A stretch of 64,000 nucleotides of DNA, taken from assembly GCA_038245725.1 (NCBI GenBank), contig JBBRSD010000001.1:248001-312000 (forward strand), written 5' to 3'. The stretch's first letter is position 1; every line of letters begins with the position of its first letter. The position numbers and the translations under genes were made by a program. Shown here in pieces: positions 33,925-41,202 of the stretch. The DNA comes from JBBRSD01 sp038245725. GTDB taxonomy: Bacteria > Actinomycetota > Coriobacteriia > Anaerosomatales > JAAXUF01. The notes below the pieces were generated by a model. That model was not told the origin of the DNA. It made no database searches and worked only from the letters and a program-made list of their open reading frames with translations.

Positions 33925-34923
33925 GTGAGCCGATCCACCCGAGAGGCCTCTGAATTGACGTTGCGCCCCGCTATCGCCTTCGCGATGTTGGCAGCTGTTC
34001 TGCTGCTGCCGGCATCTGCGTGCGCGGCCGCAGCGGGCCTTTCGGCAACGCAGCCGACAGCCGGGGCGATGCCTTCTCGGGTGACCACTACGTCGGGGTC
34101 GACGTCGCTGACGGTCACGTACGATCTCACGTGGACGTTGCCTACGGCTGGGAAGTCAGGGTGCACGGTCTGTCACAGCGACAAGGACTTGGTGCGCATC
34201 CAGGCGGGCAAGACCGTCAGCCTCTACGTCAACACGGCAGTCCTGAAGAACTCGGCCCACAAGGACGTTCCGTGCACGGGCTGTCACGTGGATTTCGCAT
34301 TCAAGGCCCCGCATTCCAACGTGTCGAAGGTGGGCAACGAGTGGCGTGCGGTCGCGAAGCTCTCGTGCAAGAACTGTCACCGGAACGAGTTCTCGGAGTT
34401 CACTGCTGGAGCGCATTCGCCAACTACCTTGTCTGGAAGAGTCGCAACATCGACCGTGGGTCGGCCGAACTCATCGGCACCGGGCATGCCCAAGCCCTAT
34501 TGCGGCGATTGCCACGGGGGCCACAGTATCGCGGCATCCGACAACGTTGTGGCGATGAGGCTGGTGCATGCGACGGGCATCGAGATGTGTGGCAAGTGCC
34601 ACAAAGAGAGCACGGCGTCGTATCAGGATTACTACCATGGCGCGGCCTACCGCGAGGGGGCGCCCGATGCACCAGCGTGCTGGGACTGCCACAATACGCA
34701 TAAGATACTTGTGTCGAGCGACCGGCAGTCGTCGGTCTATTCGGACCGCTTGTACGATACCTGCAACAAGTGTCACCGAGACCCGCGGGACGGATACACC
34801 GCGTACGCTCGATTGATCCATGGGAAGCAGGCCGTGTTGGACTCAAACCCTGTCATTGCGTGGTTGAAGTTAGCCCAACAGCAGATCGGCCTTTTCGTCC
34901 AGAAGACGGAAGCGATTTTCTAG
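33925..34923 (+). CDS. Exported multihaem cytochrome c, 7 haem motifs
   Basis: A 332-residue protein with a signal peptide (RPAIAFAMLAAVLLLPASAC, residues about 13-35) and seven CXXCH motifs. Its middle/C-terminal block QDYYHGAAYREGAPDAPACW is nearly repeated in the next cytochrome (NDYYHGRAYKEGAPDAPACW). GTG 33925 directly follows the cytochrome b stop; a TTG at 33955 is an alternative start. It probably accepts electrons from the membrane cytochrome b. Confidence 0.9.
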   Translation: MSRSTREASELTLRPAIAFAMLAAVLLLPASACAAAAGLSATQPTAGAMPSRVTTTSGSTSLTVTYDLTWTLPTAGKSGCTVCHSDKDLVRIQAGKTVSLYVNTAVLKNSAHKDVPCTGCHVDFAFKAPHSNVSKVGNEWRAVAKLSCKNCHRNEFSEFTAGAHSPTTLSGRVATSTVGRPNSSAPGMPKPYCGDCHGGHSIAASDNVVAMRLVHATGIEMCGKCHKESTASYQDYYHGAAYREGAPDAPACWDCHNTHKILVSSDRQSSVYSDRLYDTCNKCHRDPRDGYTAYARLIHGKQAVLDSNPVIAWLKLAQQQIGLFVQKTEAIF

Positions 34924-34985
34924 CGAAGCAGCTCGTAAGCGGTCGGCACCGGTGCGGCGCCGACGGGGAGAAGGGGAACCGAAGA

Positions 34986-36308
34986 ATGTCCCGCCAACTC
35001 AAAGCAAGCCCCGGCAGGCTGCTTGCCCTCCTGATTGCGACGGTGGCGTTCGCCACGGTGATCGGGCAGGCGTCGTGCGCATTCGCTGCAGATGCGAATG
35101 CGCCGCTCGACGTGGCAGGCACGGCGCAATTGATTCAGCAGCTTGGCCAGTCACCTGTCGACGAGGCCGTCTGCACGAGTCTGTGCCACGCCAACATCGC
35201 GCAGACGAAGAACTACGCCTCTGCGATCAAGTTCTCGCACGGCAACCACATCATCGTTCAGTGCAGCTCGTGTCACGCCAAATTCCCTCATCAGCTCGGC
35301 GGCACCCAGAAGCCGACGATGAAGGGTTGCTTCGACTGTCACGGAGTGCGACACGGGTCGATGGGTGTTATCGCCAAGAGCGACTGCACGGCATGTCACG
35401 TGACTCCGCGTTACCAGATGGACTGTCCGTACAACAAGACGGTCGTAGATTGGGCGGGCAAGGGCCATGTCGCCCTCAGCAACACGCAGCTCAACACAGA
35501 CTGCATGCGCTGCCACACGGCCGCGAACTGCACGGACTGCCATGACAAGCAAGGTGTCGTGTGGGAGCCCAAGACCAACTGGGATTACGACTCGAACAAC
35601 GGCTGCCAGTCGTGTCACGGCAGCTCGAACCTGCTCAAGCAGGACAATGGCGCACAGAAGTCATTCCAGGTCCAGGGCATCGAGGAATCCGTCCACCGTG
35701 GCATCACGTGTCAGCAGTGCCACATCGACTACCGATATGACGACAAGCCGTCGGTCACGAAGCTGTGGAACGTCAACGTGGGGCTGAATTGCGCGAATTG
35801 CCACCAGACACTGCCGAGGTCACAGGACAGCTCGCCAGTGGCCCTGTACGAGAAGTCTATTCACGCGCAGAAGATCCGCGATGGCAACTACAAGTCCGCC
35901 ACGTGCGGTTCGTGCCACGGCGGCCACTTCATCTACAGCCTCAAGACCGCCGAGGGTAAAGCACAGATGCACGCCTCGGCGCTGAGGGTCTGCGCGAGGT
36001 GCCACCTCGATAAGTACGTGTCGTACAACGACTACTATCACGGCCGTGCATACAAAGAAGGCGCCCCCGATGCGCCTGCGTGCTGGCAATGCCACGAGCC
36101 CCACGACGTGCTACCTCAAGCCGACCCGAAGTCGACGGTCAACGCTGCGAACGTCGGAGCCACCTGTGGTCGACCGGGATGTCACAAGGGGTCGAGCGAA
36201 TCCTTCGGTCAACAGGCCGACCAGCTGATCCACCGCAAGGCCACCGCAGTCGACACGAACCCGGTCCTCCAGTTCTTCGCGAACCTGTTCAAGAAGAAGA
36301 CCGGCTAG
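34986..36308 (+). CDS. Exported multihaem cytochrome c, 13 haem motifs including CX3CH and CX4CH
   Basis: A 440-residue protein with signal peptide (LLALLIATVAFATVIGQASC). It has eleven CXXCH motifs plus CTSLCH (CX3CH, first) and CGRPGCH (CX4CH, last). Its N-terminal third (FSHGNHIIVQCSSCH, CFDCHGVRHG) resembles the following 19-haem protein; its C-terminal third resembles the preceding 7-haem protein. It therefore looks like a mosaic of its two neighbours. ATG 34986 is preceded by AGAAGGGG. Confidence 0.9.
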   Translation: MSRQLKASPGRLLALLIATVAFATVIGQASCAFAADANAPLDVAGTAQLIQQLGQSPVDEAVCTSLCHANIAQTKNYASAIKFSHGNHIIVQCSSCHAKFPHQLGGTQKPTMKGCFDCHGVRHGSMGVIAKSDCTACHVTPRYQMDCPYNKTVVDWAGKGHVALSNTQLNTDCMRCHTAANCTDCHDKQGVVWEPKTNWDYDSNNGCQSCHGSSNLLKQDNGAQKSFQVQGIEESVHRGITCQQCHIDYRYDDKPSVTKLWNVNVGLNCANCHQTLPRSQDSSPVALYEKSIHAQKIRDGNYKSATCGSCHGGHFIYSLKTAEGKAQMHASALRVCARCHLDKYVSYNDYYHGRAYKEGAPDAPACWQCHEPHDVLPQADPKSTVNAANVGATCGRPGCHKGSSESFGQQADQLIHRKATAVDTNPVLQFFANLFKKKTG

Positions 36309-36330
36309 GCATAGGGAGTACGCTGTCAGG

Positions 36331-37965
36331 GTGACTAGCGGGAACAACATACGACGCGCAAGTATATGGGGGGTGGCTGCGGTTCTCATCGCAGCCGCCC
36401 TCATCGTTGCGCCCCATGTGGCTCGCGCGGATGTCCCCGCCATCCCTTCGGCACCTCCGATCGACACGTCCGCTGCGGTCGATCAGAACCAGTGCGCTCC
36501 ATGCCACCTCGATCTCGGCACGGTGAAGAAGCCGGGCATCATCTTCAGCCACGGCAACCACCTCATGGTCTCGTGCGATGGCTGCCACTCACGCATGCCG
36601 CATTCCAATGGCGGCAACACCGACACCGTGCCCATGGAAGTCTGCTTTGCATGCCACGGAGTCCAGCACGGTCCGCAAGGTGAGTTGGCCACGTCCACCT
36701 GTTCGAAGTGCCACCCGAAATCGTTCAACTTGAAGCCGGCGTCGCATATAAAGGGCTACGCTGCCAAGCCTCACGCCGATGATTCGAAGCGGCTCGGCGT
36801 CAACAGCTGCATGAGGTGTCACAACGGGCCGAAGGACTGCGACGCCTGCCACGTGAAGATGAAGCTCGGATTGCCCAAGATGCCCCGAACCTACGTCTCG
36901 GTCATTCTGGGTCGACCGAAGCCGCCCTCTGTCAAGATCTTCCCCACGGGTCCGACATCGATGGCGCAGTGTGTCTACTGCCACCCCGACCTCGATCACA
37001 TAACTCCCGGGCGGCTCATCTTCGCGCACGCCGCGCACCTGCAGCGCGACTTCAAATGCACGACCTGCCACCCTCAATTCGGACACTCTGCAAGTGGCCC
37101 GGAGCGTCCGGACATGCTGTCGTGCTACCGCTGCCACGGGCTCCAACATAGTGGACAAGGGCTTGTGGCCGGCGACGCCTGCCGGAAGTGCCACCCGACG
37201 AGTTTCGCTCTGGTTCCCACGAATCACACGCCGGAGTTCAAACGAGGCAAACACAAGGCACTCGCCAACAGGGACCTCGCGTACTGCGGAATGTGCCACC
37301 AGCCCGAGTTCTGCGTGACCTGCCACACCGGCAAGAGCAACTCCGTGAACGCTACGCCAAAACCGGTCCTTCCCTCCGACCACACGGACGCGAGGTGGCT
37401 GGCCAAGCACGGCCAGGAGTACATGGGCCGACAGGGTTCGTGCGGCGCTTGTCACGGTGGCCCATCGTGCCAAAGGTGCCACCTGACGCCGGTACCGCAT
37501 CCACCCAACTGGATCTCGAACCACCGCCCGCCACCAGGAATTCCGGCAAGCGACTGCAACATCTGCCATCGCGACCGCACCAAGTGCCAGAACTGTCACC
37601 ACGGGCAGGTCAAGAACGGCGAGCTTGTCGAGTCGAGCTGCGCGCGGGGACCCGGGATGAGGGGATGTCACGTCGAGATGCTGCAGAAGCCTGCCACTTC
37701 GATAAAGAACAAGCCCTTCGCCGAGCACGCCGTGCATTTCACTGTCGCGAAGAAGAAGGGGCACATAGGGCGCCCGTACCACTGCTACGAATGTCACACC
37801 GACTTCGGCAATTCGACAAACGCCAACAAGACCGAGGTCCAGCAGGGGCACGACCTGCATCTGTGCTACAGCTGTCACGGTGCGCTCGATCCGTTCAACG
37901 TGCGGATCGCCCCGTTCAAAGGGGCGGCGCTCTGCCTGCGCTGTCATACCAACATGAATATCTAG
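36331..37965 (+). CDS. Exported multihaem cytochrome c, 19 CXXCH motifs
   Basis: A 544-residue protein with signal peptide (IWGVAAVLIAAALIVAPHVA) and nineteen CXXCH motifs. An additional CARGPGMRGCH (a CX8CH spacing, near residue 433) could be a nonstandard haem site or structural cysteines. Residues about 60-130 (FSHGNHLMVSCDGCH to CSKCHPKSF) and about 225-295 (FAHAAHLQRDFKCTTCH to CRKCHPTSF) are an internal duplication. GTG start. It is the largest haem carrier of the operon and a candidate extracellular conduit. Confidence 0.9.
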   Translation: MTSGNNIRRASIWGVAAVLIAAALIVAPHVARADVPAIPSAPPIDTSAAVDQNQCAPCHLDLGTVKKPGIIFSHGNHLMVSCDGCHSRMPHSNGGNTDTVPMEVCFACHGVQHGPQGELATSTCSKCHPKSFNLKPASHIKGYAAKPHADDSKRLGVNSCMRCHNGPKDCDACHVKMKLGLPKMPRTYVSVILGRPKPPSVKIFPTGPTSMAQCVYCHPDLDHITPGRLIFAHAAHLQRDFKCTTCHPQFGHSASGPERPDMLSCYRCHGLQHSGQGLVAGDACRKCHPTSFALVPTNHTPEFKRGKHKALANRDLAYCGMCHQPEFCVTCHTGKSNSVNATPKPVLPSDHTDARWLAKHGQEYMGRQGSCGACHGGPSCQRCHLTPVPHPPNWISNHRPPPGIPASDCNICHRDRTKCQNCHHGQVKNGELVESSCARGPGMRGCHVEMLQKPATSIKNKPFAEHAVHFTVAKKKGHIGRPYHCYECHTDFGNSTNANKTEVQQGHDLHLCYSCHGALDPFNVRIAPFKGAALCLRCHTNMNI

Positions 37966-37971
37966 AGTTCC

Positions 37972-37985
37972 TGTGAAGCTTCACA
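37972..37985. promoter_or_regulatory. Perfect 14-bp palindrome between cytochrome and TPR genes
   Basis: TGTGAAG-CTTCACA lies 7 bp after the 19-haem cytochrome stop. Its TGTGA-N4-TCACA form resembles a Crp/Fnr-family half-site pair with short spacing, but no clear promoter follows; it could be incidental. Confidence 0.25.
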
Positions 37986-38108
37986 CGCTCTGAGCGGCAA
38001 TTGATACAGTAAGCACCGCATGTGCTCCAGCGATTTCCGCGCGCGTACTCGTCCCGGCAGACGGCCGTGCGTTCTGTAGCGCACCTCGATGTAAGGGGTT
38101 CATCGCAT

Positions 38109-39158
38109 ATGGCTGACCCACAGCGGTTGGATACGGTACTCAAGCTCGGCATCGCCACGCTGCTCGTGGCGATCGTGGCGCTCGGCGGCTGGTTCGGTTA
38201 CTCGGTGTACCGAGATCGGATAGCCGCTGAAGACGCGACACCGGCGCTTCGAATCATGAAGGTCATCAAGGCCCAGGTCGACAAGAGCCCCAACGACGCA
38301 GTCCTGCGTGTGAGACTCGGCGAAGCTTTGGCGGCAGCTGGACGTACGCAACAGGCCATTGAACAGCTCAATGCCGCGCTCAAGATCGATCCGAAGCACA
38401 CGGGCGCATATACCGACCTCGGACTGGTCGCCCTGATGAATAACAGGCCCGATGAGGCTAGGGACTACTTCAAGAAGGTCGTCGAACTCACCAGCAGCAA
38501 CCCCATGGCGGACTCTAACGACCGTCGCGAGATCGCGTTCTTCAATCTCGGGAAGCTGGAGATGTCGCAGAAGAACTACGACCCGGCGATCGGGTACTTC
38601 AAGGAGGCGCTGCGAATTCGCAACGACGCTTCGGACACGTACTTCTTCCTCGCCGAAAGTCTGAACGCGATCGGCCAGCCGCAAGAAGCCAAGCAAAACG
38701 TCGCAATTGCCTTGAAATTCGACCCGAACTTCGCCCAGGCACACTATCTCCTCGGCAAGTTACTACTTGCAGACGGCGACAAGGTCCGTGCGTCGGCCGA
38801 GATCGGCAAGGCGCTGACGCTGTCCCCCACGGCTCCCGAGCCCAAGGCGCTCGCTCAAGAGATCGGCGATCCCGCGCAACTTGCGGCGCAGGCACAAAGC
38901 GAAGCTGCGTCGGACCCGGAGGCTGCTCTGACCGACGCGACGATCGCGTTCAACCTTGACCCGATCCACAACGTCGCAGCCGGGAAGCTCGAGGCGAAGC
39001 TGTTGCTGCAGCGAGGGAACAAGGCCGCCGCGCTGGCCGTCTACAAGACTCTGAGCCAGATCAGCTCGGCGTCAAAGGACGCTCAGGTGCTTGCCGCGAT
39101 CAAGAAGCTCACCCCCAAGACATCCAAGCCGAGCACGTCGGCCACGCCGACCAAGTGA
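38109..39158 (+). CDS. Membrane-anchored TPR protein of the cytochrome operon
   Basis: A 349-residue protein with one N-terminal membrane helix (LGIATLLVAIVALGGWFGYS, residues about 12-32) and at least five tetratricopeptide repeats from about residue 55 to 310 (for example RVRLGEALAAAGRTQQAIEQ and YTDLGLVALMNNRPDEARDY). The tail is Lys/Ser/Thr/Pro-rich. Such proteins scaffold assembly of envelope complexes; here it may aid maturation or docking of the multihaem cytochromes. ATG 38109 has AAGGGG 10 nt upstream. Confidence 0.85.
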   Translation: MADPQRLDTVLKLGIATLLVAIVALGGWFGYSVYRDRIAAEDATPALRIMKVIKAQVDKSPNDAVLRVRLGEALAAAGRTQQAIEQLNAALKIDPKHTGAYTDLGLVALMNNRPDEARDYFKKVVELTSSNPMADSNDRREIAFFNLGKLEMSQKNYDPAIGYFKEALRIRNDASDTYFFLAESLNAIGQPQEAKQNVAIALKFDPNFAQAHYLLGKLLLADGDKVRASAEIGKALTLSPTAPEPKALAQEIGDPAQLAAQAQSEAASDPEAALTDATIAFNLDPIHNVAAGKLEAKLLLQRGNKAAALAVYKTLSQISSASKDAQVLAAIKKLTPKTSKPSTSATPTK

Positions 39159-39189
39159 CGACGGCCCACCGACAGCCGAGGAGCACCAC

Positions 39190-40719
39190 GTGACCAAACG
39201 ACGCATCCGACTTCTCGTTATCGCCGCGGTGCTGCTGCTCGTGCTCGTCCTACTCGGCGGCTACTACGCGTTCTATCGCTCGACCAAGAAGCTCTCGTTC
39301 AACGTCACGGCGTCGGGGGCATCCGGGGCTATCGCCCCGCCGCAGTTCCTTTTCGCCTTCAGCGGCGCCGGGGGCGACCGCTTGCAGCGGCCGATCGGCA
39401 TCGCAATCGACGGAACGAAGGTCTTCGTCGCCGACGCGACTCGGCACACCATCTTCGTCTACGACCAGAATGGCAATCAGAAGAACAAGTTCGGCACGAC
39501 TCAAACGGTGACGCCGCTCTACATGGCCGTGAATCCGAAAGACACCAACTTGTACGTGACCGACCGTCGAAGGCGCGCGGTCCTCAAGTTCAGCCAGGAC
39601 GGCGCCTATCTGGGCGTATTCAACCCGCACCTGCCCAAGAGCCAGCTGCCCAAGTTCGGAACGCATGGAGTGCAGTGGGCGCCGATCGGCATCGCATTCG
39701 CCGCTGACGGAGCCATGTATGTCACAGAAGTGCTGAAGGGCCACCGCCTCCTCATCTTCAACCCAGACGGCACGTTCAAGCGATCGATCGGCGATGCCGG
39801 CATCGTCGATGACCCCACCAAGGGGCCCAACGTCTTTCAGTTCCCGAATGGGATTGCTGTGTATGGCGCGGACGTTTATGTGTCCGACAGCAACAACCGC
39901 CGGATTCAAGTCTTCACCAGAGCCGGCGACTTCGAGCGCATGATCGTCACAGAGGGTCTGCCTCGCGGCGCGGCGCTTCTCAAGCCATTCCCCTCAGACC
40001 CCACCACGTCGCCGCCCGTGCGTATCGCTTCGGTGGACACGCTCTCGCACTTCGTGACCCTCTGGGATGCTAAGAACGGAACCAAGATCGTCAGTTTCGG
40101 CGAGCAGGGCACGCTCGACGCGCAGTTCAACTACCCGGACGGCATCGCGCTGGGCGACCGCAACAAGCTCTTCATCACCGACACGGCTAACGGTCGCGTG
40201 CAGGTCTGGGGCTGGCCCCTCGAGGTTTCGGCATTGCCGATAATCGGCGCGCCGACGAATCTCCTGTGGTGCATCACCCCCTTCCTCTTCCTGCCGTTCC
40301 TGTTGCTGTTCCGTAAGCGCCGCTTCTTCGCGACAGCCGACTTCGTTCAGAACATGATCGCGATCGAAGAGGCTGGCATGATGCCGGCGCGCAGTCGCGC
40401 GTGGCTCACTCTCCAGGCGCAGTACGACCTCATCAAGGAGATGAAGTACGAGGGTGTCGACTTCAGCGAACTGTTCGAGGTCACTGAATTCTCGGAGTCC
40501 GACGCGCATGCGCTTGTCGATAAGTACGAGGTTGACCAGCCGACGGCTGAGATACTCGCAGCGGCGCAGAGGGCGCAGGTCTTCGCGACCGAGAACACCG
40601 ACTACCGTCGCCTCTCAAAGGCGATGGAACTCGATGTGGTCGACGCACCTGAGTTCGTGAAGCGATACGCGAAGAAGAATCGCGCGAAGACCGAGCCTAC
40701 GACGGGCGCGGACGAGTAG
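39190..40719 (+). CDS. Membrane-anchored NHL-repeat beta-propeller protein
   Basis: A 509-residue protein: N-terminal membrane helix (residues about 7-27), an extracytoplasmic NHL propeller with repeats such as RPIGIAIDGTKVFVADATRH, FPNGIAVYGADVYVSDSNN and YPDGIALGDRNKLFITDTAN, then a second membrane helix (about 355-378) and a cytoplasmic helical domain of about 130 residues. GTG 39190 follows GAGGAG by 6 nt. NHL genes often accompany multihaem cytochrome genes in metal-reducing bacteria. It is the last gene before a terminator. Confidence 0.85.
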   Translation: MTKRRIRLLVIAAVLLLVLVLLGGYYAFYRSTKKLSFNVTASGASGAIAPPQFLFAFSGAGGDRLQRPIGIAIDGTKVFVADATRHTIFVYDQNGNQKNKFGTTQTVTPLYMAVNPKDTNLYVTDRRRRAVLKFSQDGAYLGVFNPHLPKSQLPKFGTHGVQWAPIGIAFAADGAMYVTEVLKGHRLLIFNPDGTFKRSIGDAGIVDDPTKGPNVFQFPNGIAVYGADVYVSDSNNRRIQVFTRAGDFERMIVTEGLPRGAALLKPFPSDPTTSPPVRIASVDTLSHFVTLWDAKNGTKIVSFGEQGTLDAQFNYPDGIALGDRNKLFITDTANGRVQVWGWPLEVSALPIIGAPTNLLWCITPFLFLPFLLLFRKRRFFATADFVQNMIAIEEAGMMPARSRAWLTLQAQYDLIKEMKYEGVDFSELFEVTEFSESDAHALVDKYEVDQPTAEILAAAQRAQVFATENTDYRRLSKAMELDVVDAPEFVKRYAKKNRAKTEPTTGADE

Positions 40720-40749
40720 CGCACCGCAGGGGATTGACAACTTATCGGA

Positions 40750-40775
40750 AGGCCCCGCCGTGGCGGGCGGGGCCT
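40750..40775 (+). terminator. Terminator of the cytochrome operon
   Basis: AGGCCCCGCC (40750-40759) pairs perfectly with GGCGGGGCCT (40766-40775) around a 6-nt loop, 30 bp after the NHL gene. The following bases are only weakly T-rich (ATTCGG). Confidence 0.6.
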
Positions 40776-40877
40776 ATTCGGAACGTTATTGCGGCTCGTC
40801 TCAGGGCTGCCGATACGGCGCGGCCGGTTCATCCGCGTTCACCGTCTCGACCGTTCGTCAGCTGTGGAGATTGTGTG

Positions 40878-40939
40878 TCTCGAACCTATTGACGCGGTGA
40901 ATTCGAGAGAGTACCGTCGCGTTGTAACTACTGTTACAA
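40878..40939. promoter_or_regulatory. Hydrogenase promoter region with two operator-like palindromes
   Basis: A promoter-like pair TTGACG (40889-40894) and TACCGT (40912-40917) is spaced 17 bp. TCTCGAA (40878-40884) and TTCGAGA (40902-40908) form an inverted repeat around the -35 box. A perfect palindrome TTGTAAC-TACT-GTTACAA (40922-40939) covers the likely start. The latter resembles Crp/Fnr-family sites in form (TTG...CAA), fitting anaerobic or redox control. Confidence 0.5.
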
Positions 40940-40942
40940 GCC

Positions 40943-40960
40943 CCTCCCCATGAGGGGAGG
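40943..40960 (+). promoter_or_regulatory. Hairpin at the 5' end of the hydrogenase leader
   Basis: CCTCCCC pairs with GGGGAGG around ATGA. The 3' strand of this hairpin is reused in the larger alternative structure described for 40956-41134, so it may take part in the switch. Confidence 0.4.
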
Positions 40961-41134
40961 CGGATGAATAGCTAGGGCAAAGAACCACCGGGTTGGAGCC
41001 GGCACGAAAACCCGATCGTGGTGCTTGATTCAAACCTCACAAGTACGGGGTAGGGATCGAACCGCGCTCACACGGGTAGTCGCCTCCATCCGGATTCAGA
41101 CCAGCGGATGTCTAAGGAGGTGGCTTTTTTCTTT
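40956..41134 (+). ncRNA. Structured attenuator or candidate riboswitch upstream of the [NiFe] hydrogenase
   Basis: A closing helix GGAGGCG (40956-40962) with CGCCTCC (41081-41087) would enclose a 5+6-bp arm (ACCAC, CGGGTT at 40984-40994 with AACCCG, GTGGT at 41009-41022, 3-nt bulge) and a small arm (41061-41077). The same 3' strand, 41081-41092, alternatively pairs with CGGATG (41105-41110) and GAGGTG (41117-41122) to make a hairpin followed by GCTTTTTTCTTT, a terminator. The upstream strand thus mimics the terminator's 3' arm, as in riboswitches. No protein fits this 483-bp gap. Confidence 0.55.
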
Positions 41135-41202
41135 CCGCTGAACTGAGCCGAAAGCTTACGCGCGTTTCCTGACCAACGAGCCTGGTGAAGGAGGAACACA
41201 AT

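Noticed and set aside
36589..37947. 452-codon minus-strand frame over the 19-haem cytochrome
   Set aside because: Mirror frame created by repeated CXXCH codons; no Shine-Dalgarno or domain.
40956..41087. c-di-GMP (GEMM) riboswitch, as found before cytochrome genes in some metal reducers
   Set aside because: The conserved GEMM core segments, including the GACGCAAAGCC-like stretch, were not found; the fold proposed here differs.
41111..41124. AAGGAGGTG as a ribosome binding site for a small gene
   Set aside because: No start codon occurs at a usable distance; the segment is better explained as the 3' arm of the terminator hairpin followed by the T-run.
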